Assembly: GCA_903854995.1 (NCBI GenBank)
Contig: CAINXS010000067.1
Span: 1-54,017 of the forward strand
Direction of reading: 5' to 3'
DNA: 54,017 bases
Source: Candidatus Moraniibacteriota bacterium
GTDB taxonomy: Bacteria > Patescibacteriota > Minisyncoccia > Moranbacterales > UBA1568
The number at the start of each line of letters is the position of its first letter. The stretch's first letter is position 1. Positions 27,023-37,877 of the stretch are shown here, piece by piece. A program made the translations under genes and the position numbers. The notes below the pieces were generated by a model. That model ran no database searches, was not told the origin of the DNA, and saw only the letters and a list, made by a program, of their open reading frames with translations.

Positions 27023-28741
27023 ATGGATATCATCACGTTCTCCATAAACGGACGCAAGGTCTCGGTCGAGAAAGGAGTCACCATTCTCGAAGCCGCGAAA
27101 AAGGCGGGTATTACGATCCCTACGCTCTGTAACCATCCGGACCTGCCACCGTCGGGAACGTGCGGCATGTGTTCGGTATCCGTCGCGGGTCGTGAAGGAA
27201 CGGTGCGCTCGTGTGCGACGATGGTCGAGGAGGGGATGGAAGTAACGACCGACACCCCGGAGCTCACGCGAGAGCGGAAGGGGAATCTCGAGACGCTTCT
27301 CGGGCATCATGTGCTCGAATGCGACGACTGTGTTTTTCTTCAGAAGTGCCATCTGCTCGAACTCGTCCGGGAGTATGGGGCGAAGCCGACCGGAAAAAAG
27401 CGGGAAACCGATCGTGTGCTCCGCTCGGGGACGATCGTGTTCGATCAGACCAAATGTATCGGGTGCGGAAACTGCACGAAGGTCTGCCCGACGGGGTATC
27501 TCTCGATAGACCCTTCCACCGGGAAGCTGAAGCTGTCCGATGATCCGGACGTGGAGTGTATCAACTGCGGACAGTGCATCACGCATTGTCCGGTTGGTGC
27601 CATCGAGGGAGTCGGGGAATTCGAGGAGCTCGAACGGATCTTCGATGATGCGGGCAAAATCGTCGTCGTGCAGTTCGCACCGTCGATCCGGACGAGTATC
27701 GGCGAGGAGTTCGGCATGGAAGCCGGATCGGTCGCCACGGGACAACTGGTCGCCGCGCTCCGGAAGGTCGGTTTCAGATACGTGTTCGATACCGCGGCGG
27801 GGGCTGACTTTACGACGATGGAAGAGGCGGCGGAAGTCGTGGGGCGGATCCGCGCAGGCGGTCCGCTTCCGGCAATGACGTCGTGCTGCCCGTCGTGGGT
27901 GAAGTTCGTCGAGTTCTATTATCCCGAATTCATTCCGAACCTCGCGTCGTCGCGTTCCCCGCAGATCATGCTCGGCGGTATCGTGAAGGAATACTGGAGT
28001 CGCGAAACGGGGATCCGTCCCGAGGATATCGAGATGGTCTCGATCATGCCGTGCGTCGCCAAGAAGGCGGAAGTGAAACGCGACGAGCTGAAGATCGACG
28101 GACGGTTTCCGGTCGATCGGGTGCTGACTACGCGCGAGCTCGCCCGGCTCTTCCGCAAACGCGGTATCGATCTTTCGAAACTCGAGCCGGAAGCCGCGGA
28201 CGATCCGTTCGGTGTGCCGTCGGGTGCCGGCGTGATTTACGGATCTTCGGGCGGCGTGTTCGAATCCGCGTTCCGTACTGCCTATTACCTGATGACCAAA
28301 GAGGAGCTTCCCGAGGACGCGATGCAGGAAATCCGCGGTATCGACGGGCGAAAGGAGAAGACGGTGACCATCGGCGAGACGACGATCCGGATCTGCGTGG
28401 TGAGCGGGCTCGATAACGCGCGGAGGGTGCTCGAGGAGCTCAAGGAAGATCCGCATAAGTATGACGCGCTCGAGGTGATGACCTGTCCCGGCGGATGCAT
28501 CGGCGGCGGCGGGCAGCCTATCCCTACCTCGGCCGAAATCGTGAAGAAACGTTCCGCAGGGCTGTATTCGATCGACAAGAAAGGGTCGCTCCGCGTCGCG
28601 CATCGGAGCAAACCGGTGCAGGCCGTCTATCGCGAGTACTTCAATACCGAAGCCACGAGAAAGAAGGTCCTCCATACGAGGTATGTGGGTCGGAAAAAAA
28701 CCGAAGTCGAATCATTAAGGGATTCAAAACAATATGAATAA
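27023..28741 (+). CDS. [FeFe] hydrogenase, NuoG-like N-terminus (group A type)
   Basis: 2Fe-2S domain, His-Cys3 (HHVLECDDCVFLQKC), two 4Fe-4S motifs (CIGCGNCTKVCP, CINCGQCITHCP), H-cluster motifs TSCCPSW, MPCVAKKAE, CPGGCIGGGGQP. Confidence 0.96.
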   Translation: MDIITFSINGRKVSVEKGVTILEAAKKAGITIPTLCNHPDLPPSGTCGMCSVSVAGREGTVRSCATMVEEGMEVTTDTPELTRERKGNLETLLGHHVLECDDCVFLQKCHLLELVREYGAKPTGKKRETDRVLRSGTIVFDQTKCIGCGNCTKVCPTGYLSIDPSTGKLKLSDDPDVECINCGQCITHCPVGAIEGVGEFEELERIFDDAGKIVVVQFAPSIRTSIGEEFGMEAGSVATGQLVAALRKVGFRYVFDTAAGADFTTMEEAAEVVGRIRAGGPLPAMTSCCPSWVKFVEFYYPEFIPNLASSRSPQIMLGGIVKEYWSRETGIRPEDIEMVSIMPCVAKKAEVKRDELKIDGRFPVDRVLTTRELARLFRKRGIDLSKLEPEAADDPFGVPSGAGVIYGSSGGVFESAFRTAYYLMTKEELPEDAMQEIRGIDGRKEKTVTIGETTIRICVVSGLDNARRVLEELKEDPHKYDALEVMTCPGGCIGGGGQPIPTSAEIVKKRSAGLYSIDKKGSLRVAHRSKPVQAVYREYFNTEATRKKVLHTRYVGRKKTEVESLRDSKQYE

Positions 28742-29288
28742 GCGAAATGTCGGTGTCGGTGAAGAGGCGGGAACGCTTTCGTTGGAAAATTCCGGGACGA
28801 TGAGAATGTTCCGATTCGCGTTCCTTTCCGCGATCGTGCTGGCGTCTCCTTTGGTGTTCTCGCAGCCGATTACCGGATCGTTCGTGAACGCGGCGCTTTT
28901 CCTGTCGGCAGCCTACTTCGGATTCCGGAAGGAATCGTTCGCGATAGCGGTCGTGCCGAGCGTGGTAGCTCTCGCGACGGGCCAGCTTCCCGTGGCGTTC
29001 GCCCCGCTCGTTCCGTTCATCATGACGGGCAACCTGCTGCTCGTTTATCTGGCCGCGCTCGGATTCGAAAAAGGGAGGAATTATTTCGTGACGGCGGCAT
29101 CCGCCGCAGTCGCGAAGTCCGCATTGCTGTTCGCGGTCGGCGTAACGTTCTCGGGGACGCTTTATAGCGGGACGGCCGTGGCCGGAAAGATGCTCACGAT
29201 GTTCGGCTGGCTCCAGCTCGCGACCGCGCTTGCCGGTGCTGCCATCGCTTTCGGTGTCTTGCGGATCCTTCGTCGGGAAGAGCGATAA
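28734..29288 (+). CDS. Multi-TM protein, ECF-transporter S-component-like
   Basis: Hydrophobic; overlaps the hydrogenase stop by 8 nt. Confidence 0.6.
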   Translation: MNKRNVGVGEEAGTLSLENSGTMRMFRFAFLSAIVLASPLVFSQPITGSFVNAALFLSAAYFGFRKESFAIAVVPSVVALATGQLPVAFAPLVPFIMTGNLLLVYLAALGFEKGRNYFVTAASAAVAKSALLFAVGVTFSGTLYSGTAVAGKMLTMFGWLQLATALAGAAIAFGVLRILRREER

Positions 29289-29292
29289 CCGT

Positions 29293-29688
29293 ATGGACCA
29301 ATTTTCCTGGTATGCGTCTCTGGTGAAGCCTTCGTGGGCGCCGCCCGCGTGGTTGTTCGGTCCGGCCTGGACCGTACTATATGTTCTTATCGCGGTTTCA
29401 TTCGGAAACGTCGCGCGCCTTTTCTTCAACGGGAAGATTCCGTTTATTATCGTGCTGCCGTTCGCGCTGAACCTCGTTTTCAATTTCGCGTTCTCGCCGA
29501 TCCAGTTCGGGATGCGGAACAACGTTCTTGCTGCCGTTGATATTCTCTTATTGCTCATGACTCTTGTCTGGGCGTTGATAGCGATCTGGCCGTATGCCCG
29601 GTGGGTCACGCTCATGAATATCCCGTATCTTTGTTGGGTCCTGTTCGCGACCGCACTCCAGCTGACCGTGACGGCGATGAACCGGTAA
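29293..29688 (+). CDS. tspO: TspO/MBR family protein
   Basis: WYASLVKPSWAPPAWLFGPAWTVLYVLIAVSFG...NLVFNFAFSPIQFG. Confidence 0.92.
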   Translation: MDQFSWYASLVKPSWAPPAWLFGPAWTVLYVLIAVSFGNVARLFFNGKIPFIIVLPFALNLVFNFAFSPIQFGMRNNVLAAVDILLLLMTLVWALIAIWPYARWVTLMNIPYLCWVLFATALQLTVTAMNR

Positions 29689-29787
29689 GGATGGGAATAT
29701 TGGTTTTTTTGACGATTGACGTACGCCTCCTTTCCTGCTAGAAAGGAGGCAATTTCAGTCTTACTTAACAATCAGCCCCAATATGCG

Positions 29788-30738
29788 ATGCAACATCAGA
29801 CGGCTTCTATTTCGGGTAAAGAGGGAGGCTTGCCTTCTTCGGAACTGCTTTCACGCACCATCGAATCGCTTAAGTTTTTTTCTGAGCGGCACGGGCTTAC
29901 ACCGACAGAAAGCGACTCAATCGCAGCTCTTATCAAAAACTCGTATCTTTCCGAAACCGGATTCAGTGTTTCCGATAAACACTTTCTGCCGCATTCCGAA
30001 ATCGCGAGAGAGCTTATCGATTCCTTGTTAGGCAAGATGGTGACCTTGTCAAAAGTGATCGGACTGGACTATCTGCGGCTGGCGATCTCAAGCGGAAAGA
30101 GGATTATCATCGCTTTCAATCACATCAGCCATACCGATGCCTTGCTTGTGCGTTACCTGCTTGTTCATGCCGGGTTTACCGATGATGAGATACTTTGGGT
30201 CGCCGGGCATAAGGTTTGGGAACTGCCGGAAGTGAGGGCGTATTCCAGGTGCGTTCCGATGTTTACCATCTACTCTGACAAGTACAAGTCGGAGGAAAAA
30301 AGGAACCAAAACGAAGCCGAATATCTACGGATGATGAGGCACAACGCGGGAACGCTCCGTGAGATAGCGACAACCGAAGGTTTGATAGGTTATTTCCCCG
30401 GCGGGAGGCGTGATGATTCCGAAGATATTCCGAACCTCTCGGGAGATCCTGAATCGGTGAAACTTCTCGAGATGGTGAGTGCCGGTTCCAAAAAAGGCTT
30501 ACTCATAATTCCGGCGCGACACTTCGGAAGCGGACACATCCTTGATCAAAGCAGCGATAAGGCATCGAATGATTTTCTTCGGTATACGAACAGCGGCCCG
30601 GCCAGTCTGGTTTTCGGTAAACCGATAGAATGGGCCGATATCTGGCCTGTCGACATAAGAAAAGAGGGAAAGCCCGCTGCGCGTATCACGACCGTCCGTC
30701 ACGTAATGGGGCTCATCGCGGCACTGGAAGCCGTATGA
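29788..30738 (+). CDS. PlsC-like acyltransferase family protein
   Basis: IIIAFNHISHTDALLVRYL (HxxxxD-type) and IGYFPGGRRDDSED; start uncertain. Confidence 0.65.
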   Translation: MQHQTASISGKEGGLPSSELLSRTIESLKFFSERHGLTPTESDSIAALIKNSYLSETGFSVSDKHFLPHSEIARELIDSLLGKMVTLSKVIGLDYLRLAISSGKRIIIAFNHISHTDALLVRYLLVHAGFTDDEILWVAGHKVWELPEVRAYSRCVPMFTIYSDKYKSEEKRNQNEAEYLRMMRHNAGTLREIATTEGLIGYFPGGRRDDSEDIPNLSGDPESVKLLEMVSAGSKKGLLIIPARHFGSGHILDQSSDKASNDFLRYTNSGPASLVFGKPIEWADIWPVDIRKEGKPAARITTVRHVMGLIAALEAV

Positions 30739-30803
30739 GATGTGACAGTTTCAGAAATCAGCTCCGGAATCCCCATTCCGGAGTTAAAACTTTCTATACG
30801 AAA

Positions 30804-30827
30804 CCCCGCCCTTCGCGAAGGGCGGGG
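30804..30827 (-). terminator. Perfect 24-bp palindrome, probably the rpmB terminator
   Basis: CCCCGCCCTTCGCGAAGGGCGGGG followed by TTTCG on the minus strand. Confidence 0.6.
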
Positions 30828-30863
30828 CGGGGTGCTTCAAATCGATTTCCTTTACTCGCTTGG

Positions 30864-31046
30864 CTATTTCGTCGCCGCCTGCTTGGCGAGCGTCTTGATG
30901 GCCTTGGCGGAGAGGCGGACGCGCTTGCCGTCCACTACTTTCGTCTGGAGGTTCACCGCGAATTTCCGCTTGGTGGCGATATTGGAATGGCTTCGGGAGT
31001 TACCGGAACGGGTCCCACGGCCGGTCAGCTGACACACTCGGCTCAT
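30864..31046 (-). CDS. rpmB: 50S ribosomal protein L28
   Basis: [49 protein letters not shown]. Confidence 0.92.
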   Translation of the reverse strand: MSRVCQLTGRGTRSGNSRSHSNIATKRKFAVNLQTKVVDGKRVRLSAKAIKTLAKQAATK

Positions 31047-31154
31047 AGTCGGGGTCTTGAGATATTACAGGGGCTACGGTATCATGGGAATCGGTTCCTG
31101 GCAAGAGGCGGTGAGTAATTTCGACTTTTAACTTTCGACTCGCGACTTCTGCTT

Positions 31155-31877
31155 ATGGCGAACGAACTCGTTTTGGTCGGCTTCTATTTCCTGACGCTCA
31201 TCTATTCGATCATCATCCACGAAGTGTCGCACGGATGGATGGCTCTGTGGCTCGGGGACCTGACGGCGAAGTATGCCGGTCGCCTCGACCTGAATCCGAT
31301 CAAGCACATCGATCCGATCGGCTCCATCGTGGTTCCCATCACGCTGTTTTTCCTGACGGGGATGTCGTTCGGCTGGGCAAAACCCGTCCCATACAATCCG
31401 TACAACCTGAGGAACCAGAAGTGGGGTCCGGCACTCGTCGCCCTTGCGGGACCGCTTTCGAACATAGTACTCGCCACCTTGGCTATCGCGGTCGGACGTA
31501 TGTTGCCGATCAGTCTGGTCGAGCGTCGCGACGTGTTCGCCCATTTTGCAGGCGTACTGTCGGGGCAAGGGGGATTTCTCGACCGATGGGCCGGATTTTC
31601 CGACGCGCTGTCCGGTTCGATCCCGCATGTCGTGTTCGGGCTTTGTCTTCTGGTCGTTTTCTGGAACGTGTTGCTCGCTTTCTTCAATCTGATCCCGATT
31701 CCGCCCCTGGACGGTTCGAAAATCCTCTATGCAACATTTTCGTTCCGTCCGGAAACCGTCATGTTTCTGGAGCGGTACAGCTTTTTGCTCCTGGTGCTCG
31801 TCCTGTTCCTGTTTCCGGCACCGATATCCTTCGTTCTCGATACCGCGCTCGGTTTCTTCTTCGGCCTGGCGGTATAG
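31155..31877 (+). CDS. Site-2 protease family (M50) membrane protease
   Basis: IIHEVSHGWMALWLGD, NLIPIPPLDGSKIL. Confidence 0.93.
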   Translation: MANELVLVGFYFLTLIYSIIIHEVSHGWMALWLGDLTAKYAGRLDLNPIKHIDPIGSIVVPITLFFLTGMSFGWAKPVPYNPYNLRNQKWGPALVALAGPLSNIVLATLAIAVGRMLPISLVERRDVFAHFAGVLSGQGGFLDRWAGFSDALSGSIPHVVFGLCLLVVFWNVLLAFFNLIPIPPLDGSKILYATFSFRPETVMFLERYSFLLLVLVLFLFPAPISFVLDTALGFFFGLAV

Positions 31878-31974
31878 GATTCCGGTCCGAGAACGGCGCT
31901 GTTGACAAGTTTCTCGCTTTCCCTTACCATGTTTTCACAGCGTGACAACTCGCTTTTCATTTTGTTTCACCGCA

Positions 31975-32397
31975 ATGGCAACGATCAATCAGCTCGTCAA
32001 GCGTCCGAGGAAGACATCCGCGAAGAAGTCCAAGTCTCCGGCGATGACGTTCATCCAGAACACCATTCATAACCGGAAGACCCTGACGCAGAGCCCGTTC
32101 AAGCGCGGTGTCTGCACCAAGGTGACGACGGTCACCCCGAAGAAACCGAACTCCGCTCTCCGCAAGATCGCCCGTGTCCGGCTCACGAACGGAATGGAAG
32201 TCTCGGCATATATCCCGGGAGAGGGGCACAATCTTCAGGAGCACTCGATCGTGATGATTCGCGGCGGCCGTGTGAAGGATCTTCCGGGTGTGCGGTATCA
32301 TATCGTCCGCGGCGTGCTCGACTCGGCCGGCGTGGCGAAGCGGAACAGGAGCCGATCGAAGTACGGAGCGAAGCGCCCGAAGGCGGCGAAGGAATAA
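31975..32397 (+). CDS. rpsL: 30S ribosomal protein S12
   Basis: [37 protein letters not shown]. Confidence 0.98.
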   Translation: MATINQLVKRPRKTSAKKSKSPAMTFIQNTIHNRKTLTQSPFKRGVCTKVTTVTPKKPNSALRKIARVRLTNGMEVSAYIPGEGHNLQEHSIVMIRGGRVKDLPGVRYHIVRGVLDSAGVAKRNRSRSKYGAKRPKAAKE

Positions 32398-32401
32398 TAC
32401 T

Positions 32402-32521
32402 CAACTAACAACCAACAACGAACAACCAACAACCCAGAGCGAACAAACGGAGACATACCATGTCTGAAGATCGGAACGACATGTTCCCCGTTGTAAGTTG
32501 TAAGTTGTAAGTTGTAAGTTG
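32402..32521. repeat. Period-7 tandem tracts in the rpsL-rpsG spacer
   Basis: CAACTAA CAACCAA CAACGAA CAACCAA CAACCC (32402-32435) and (TTGTAAG)x4+TTG (32491-32521). Confidence 0.95.
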
Positions 32522-32529
32522 CGCAGCAT

Positions 32530-32997
32530 ATGCCACGAAGGAAACGGCAATACGACAAGACCTGGAAATCGGATTCGAAGTACGACAGCCCGCTCGTCGG
32601 TCATTTCATCGGTCTCATCATGTGGGACGGGAAGAAGAGTGTGGCCGAGAAGATCGTGTACGACGCGTTCGATATCATCCACGAGCGGACGAAAAAGGGC
32701 GGTCTGAACATTTTCGAACAGGCGATCAAGAACATCTCCCCCTTGCTCGAGCTCAAGAGCCGACGCGTCGGAGGCGCGAACTATCAGGTGCCGATTCCGG
32801 TGTCCGGAGACCGTCGCCAGACGCTCGCGATGCGATGGATCCGCGAGGCCTGCCGCAAGCGCAAGGGAAAGCCGATGGCCGAGCGGTTGGCGGACGAACT
32901 CATCGAGGCTTCGAACAAGGCGGGTGTCGCCATGAAGAAGCGCGACGAGGTGCATCGCATGGCCGATGCCAACAAGGCGTTCGCGCACTTCGCCTAA
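32530..32997 (+). CDS. rpsG: 30S ribosomal protein S7
   Basis: [50 protein letters not shown]. Confidence 0.98.
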   Translation: MPRRKRQYDKTWKSDSKYDSPLVGHFIGLIMWDGKKSVAEKIVYDAFDIIHERTKKGGLNIFEQAIKNISPLLELKSRRVGGANYQVPIPVSGDRRQTLAMRWIREACRKRKGKPMAERLADELIEASNKAGVAMKKRDEVHRMADANKAFAHFA

Positions 32998-33033
32998 CCA
33001 GATCATTTCCGGAGGGCGCCGCGGGGCGGCCGG

Positions 33034-33072
33034 ACGAGAAGGGGAGCCTTGTGCGGCCTCTTCTCGTTTTTA
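33034..33072 (+). terminator. Intrinsic terminator between rpsG and fusA
   Basis: ACGAGAA...TTCTCGTTTTTA. Confidence 0.7.
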
Positions 33073-33148
33073 TACGGAAGCATCGTCGGCATCCTCCCGT
33101 TCCCTTTTTTTATCTCATCGACTAACAAAACCGTTAACCTTTCGTCCT

Positions 33149-35257
33149 ATGGCCCGTCTCAAGCCTATCGAGAAGATTCGTAATATCGGTATTATCGCGC
33201 ATATCGACGCGGGAAAGACGACGACGACGGAACGCGTCCTTTTCTATACCGGCATCACGCACAAGATCGGAGAGGTGCATGAGGGCGAGGCGACCATGGA
33301 CTGGATGGAACAGGAGCGAGAGCGCGGCATTACGATCACCAGCGCCGCGACGACCTGTTTTTGGAAGGACCATCAGATCAACATCATCGATACCCCGGGG
33401 CACGTCGACTTCACCGTGGAGGTGGAGCGTTCTTTGCGCGTCCTCGACGGCGGAGTGGTCGTCTTCGACGGCAAGGAGGGCGTGGAGCCGCAGTCCGAGA
33501 CCGTGTGGCGCCAGGCGGAGAAGTACAAGGTGCCGCGCATGTGCTTCATCAACAAGATCGACAAGGAGGGTGCCGATTTCACCGTGGCGCTCGAATCCAT
33601 CTGGAACCGGCTTACGCCGCACGCGGTCGCGATGCAGATCCCGATGGGGGAGCGCGGGGATTTCTACGGCGTCGTCGACCTTCTCAAGATGAAAGGGTAT
33701 ACCTTCGACGGCCCGATGGGCGAAATCGTGATCGAAGGCGAGATTCCGGCGGAACTGGCCGACAAGGCAAAAGAATGGCGCGAAAGACTCGTGGAGAAGG
33801 TCGCCGAGACCGACGACGCGCTCACCGAAAAGTTCCTCGGCGGCGAGGAGATTTCCGTCGACGAACTCAAGGCGGCAATTCGCAAGGCCGTCATCGCGAC
33901 GCGTCTCGTGCCGGTCTACACCGGAACGGCGCTTCGCAACAAGGGCGTGCAGCTCGTGCTCGACGCGGTCGTGGATTTCCTCCCGTCTCCGATAGACGTT
34001 CCGCCGATGGCCGGCGAGGACGTGAAGACCGGTGAGGCGATGACACGCAAGCCGAGCGACGACGAACCGTTTTCCGCGCTCGCGTTCAAGATCGCGACCG
34101 ATCCGTTCATTGGACAGCTGACGTTCTTCCGCGTGTATTCCGGCTCTCTCAAGACGGGAAGCTATGTGCTCAACGCCTCCAAGGGGGAGCGGGAGCGTGT
34201 CGGACGCATCGTCCGGATGCATGCGAGCCATCGTGAGGAGATCGAGGACATCTACGCGGGCGACATCGGCGCGCTCGTCGGCATGAAGGCGACGACGACC
34301 GGCGATACGCTCTGTGACGTCGATCATCCGGTACTGCTCGAATCGATCACCTTTCCGGAGCCGGTCATCGACATTGCCATCGAACCGAAGACCAAGGCTG
34401 ACCAGGAAAAAATGGGCGTCGCGCTCAAGAAGCTCGCCGAGGAGGATCCGACCTTCCGCGTGCATACCGACGAGGAGAGCGGCCAGACCATCCTTTCCGG
34501 TATGGGCGAACTGCACCTCGACATCATCGTCGATCGCATGAAACGGGAATTCAAGGTCGAAGTGAACGTCGGCCGTCCGCAGGTGGCATACCGTGAGACG
34601 ATCCGCGAGACCGCCCAGGCGGAAGGGAAATATATCCGTCAGTCCGGCGGTCGCGGTCAGTACGGTCATTGCTGGCTCCGCGTCGAGCCGCTTGAGACCG
34701 GCAAGGGCTACGAGTTCGAGGACGAGATCAAGGGAGGTGTCATTCCGGGAGAGTTCATCAAGCCGATCAACCGCGGAGCGTTCGAGGCGGCCTAGTCCGG
34801 CGTGCTTGCCGGGTACCCGATGGTCGACGTGAAGGTCGTCGTCTACGACGGATCCTTCCACGATGTCGACTCTTCGGAAGCGGCCTTCAAGATCGCGGGC
34901 TCCATGGCGTTCAAGGAAGCGACCCGCCGCGCGAAGCCGGTCATTCTCGAACCGATCATGAACGTCATCGTCATCACTCCGGAAGCGTTCATGGGCGATA
35001 TCGTGGGAGATATCAATTCGAAGCGCGGCATGATCAAGGAGATGACCGACCGTGGGGAAGGGAACGCCCGCGTGAAGGAAATTCATGCCGATGTGCCGCT
35101 CGCCTCGATGTTCGGATACGCGACGCAGCTCCGGTCCATGTCCCAGGGACGGTCGAACTATTCCATGGAATTCGGCCATTATGCCGAGGTTCCGACGAAT
35201 ATCGCGACCGAGATCATCGGGAGCCGGCAGGGGGTCGTCGGGAAGCGGGTGGAATAG
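33149..35257 (+). CDS. fusA: Elongation factor G, interrupted by in-frame TAG at 34793-34795 (548 codons + 153 sense codons in the same frame)
   Basis: [20 protein letters not shown]...; ...[18 protein letters not shown]... continues in frame to TAG at 35255; possible GTG restart at 34802. Confidence 0.95.
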
Positions 35258-35441
35258 GAACGTCGACGATATTCCCGCGCTTGACACGTCGGAATATTGT
35301 TGGTACGATTCCCATTGATGTCCTCTTCCGACCGCATGCGGCCGGTAATGACGGTTTTCATCAGCTAAAAAAATAATTCATTAGTTTCAGGATTGTGCGG
35401 TCGAGGCGTATGCGCTTCCCCGACGCGGTCCCAAAATTCGT

Positions 35442-36635
<1,194 letters not shown>

Positions 36636-36657
36636 TCTCGACGGTTCATGGAATCGC

Positions 36658-36681
36658 GCGGGCGGAACCGCTTCCGCCCGC
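36658..36681. promoter_or_regulatory. Perfect hairpin between tuf and rpsJ without T-run
   Basis: GCGGGCGGAA-CCGC-TTCCGCCCGC. Confidence 0.75.
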
Positions 36682-36717
36682 AACCATTCCCTGAATGTAA
36701 TCCCAAGGATCACGGCA

Positions 36718-37053
36718 ATGGCAAAAGCAAAGAAAACGACGAATGAATCCGAGTCCCGGATGCGCGTGAAGATCAAGGCGTACGATCACAAGGTCATCGA
36801 CCAGTCGGCCCGAAAGATCGTCGAGACGGCGGAGCGCAGCGGCGCCACGGTCGTCGGACCGGTACCGCTCCCGACCGAGATTCACAAGGTGACGGTCAAT
36901 CGATCGACGTTCGTGCACAAGAACTCGCGAGACCAGTATGAGATGCGGGTGCACAAACGGCTTATCGATGTCGTGAACCCGACGCCGAAGACCATTGACC
37001 TCATGACGAACCTCGATCTCCCGACCGGAGTCGACGTGGAAATAAAAATGTAG
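36718..37053 (+). CDS. rpsJ: 30S ribosomal protein S10
   Basis: [41 protein letters not shown]. Confidence 0.98.
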   Translation: MAKAKKTTNESESRMRVKIKAYDHKVIDQSARKIVETAERSGATVVGPVPLPTEIHKVTVNRSTFVHKNSRDQYEMRVHKRLIDVVNPTPKTIDLMTNLDLPTGVDVEIKM

Positions 37054-37114
37054 ATTCACTCGTTAAAGTCCTTTCGCCCGTCGTTTCGCGGGGCGTTGTG
37101 GTCAGGCCGATGGT

Positions 37115-37207
37115 GGCCCGTCCGCATCGCTACGTGAATCGTCGCTGGCGGGGATACTGAACGGGCCAGGCGCGAGAGCGGTTTGGCTGGGAAACCGGCT
37201 TTTTGTT
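37115..37207 (+). promoter_or_regulatory. Structured leader/attenuator-like element between rpsJ and rplC
   Basis: GGCCCGT...ACGGGCC long-range stem, then CGGTTT-ggctggg-AAACCGgctttttgtttt. Confidence 0.55.
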
Positions 37208-37224
37208 TTACCAGAGAAAACGGT

Positions 37225-37845
37225 ATGAAATTCATCATCGGGAAGAAACTCGGAATGACCTCGCTCCACGAAGGTCTGACCTCGGAGAACGTGACGGTCA
37301 TCACGTGCGGACCGAATACGGTATCGCAGGTCCGGACGGTCGAGAAGGACGGCTATGCCGCGGTCCAGGTGGAGACGGACAAGACGTCGCGCCGAAAGGT
37401 CCGAAAGGAGTTCCGACCGCCTTTCTTCGCGAAGGGGAAGGATGAGGCGGGTGCCGAAGCTTTTTTGGGGGAGGTGAAGGTCGGTGATACGCTCAGCGTC
37501 AGCACGTTTGAGGTCGGCGATATCGTCGATATCTCCGGAGTCACCAAGGCGAAGGGTTTCCAGGGTGTCGTGAAGCGACACGGATTTGCGGGTGCGCCGG
37601 CGAGCCATGGACGCAAGCATGATATGCGTAAGCCCGGTTCCATCGGTGCGACGTTTCCAGAGCATGTCGTGAAGGGTCGCCGGATGGCTGGGCGGATGGG
37701 CGGCGAGAATTTCACGGTTCGCGGTCTCCGGGTGGTCCTGGTTGACGCGGAGAAGAACCTTATTGCGGTACGCGGCGCGGTTCCCGGAAACAACGGAGGC
37801 GTCGTCGGTATCCGCGGACTCGGTCAGAAAGTCGGTAAGGCGTAA
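37225..37845 (+). CDS. rplC: 50S ribosomal protein L3
   Basis: IIGKKLGMTSLHEG, GFQGVVKRHGFAGAPASHGRKHDMRKPGSIGA. Confidence 0.98.
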   Translation: MKFIIGKKLGMTSLHEGLTSENVTVITCGPNTVSQVRTVEKDGYAAVQVETDKTSRRKVRKEFRPPFFAKGKDEAGAEAFLGEVKVGDTLSVSTFEVGDIVDISGVTKAKGFQGVVKRHGFAGAPASHGRKHDMRKPGSIGATFPEHVVKGRRMAGRMGGENFTVRGLRVVLVDAEKNLIAVRGAVPGNNGGVVGIRGLGQKVGKA

Positions 37846-37877
37846 CCCAGGGCAATCCAGAACTCACAGGAACGATT

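Noticed and set aside
26534-28675. 713-aa minus-strand ORF
   Set aside because: Antisense to the [FeFe] hydrogenase and the tRNA region; no recognisable domain.
33149-35257. Genome-wide amber recoding as the explanation for the fusA TAG
   Set aside because: Many clearly complete genes in the window end in TAG at the expected C-terminus (recA, tuf, rpsJ, rplD, rplW, secY, ndk), so TAG is a normal stop here.
33134-35287. 717-aa minus-strand ORF spanning fusA
   Set aside because: Antisense shadow of fusA caused by GC-rich codon usage; sense strand encodes unmistakable EF-G.
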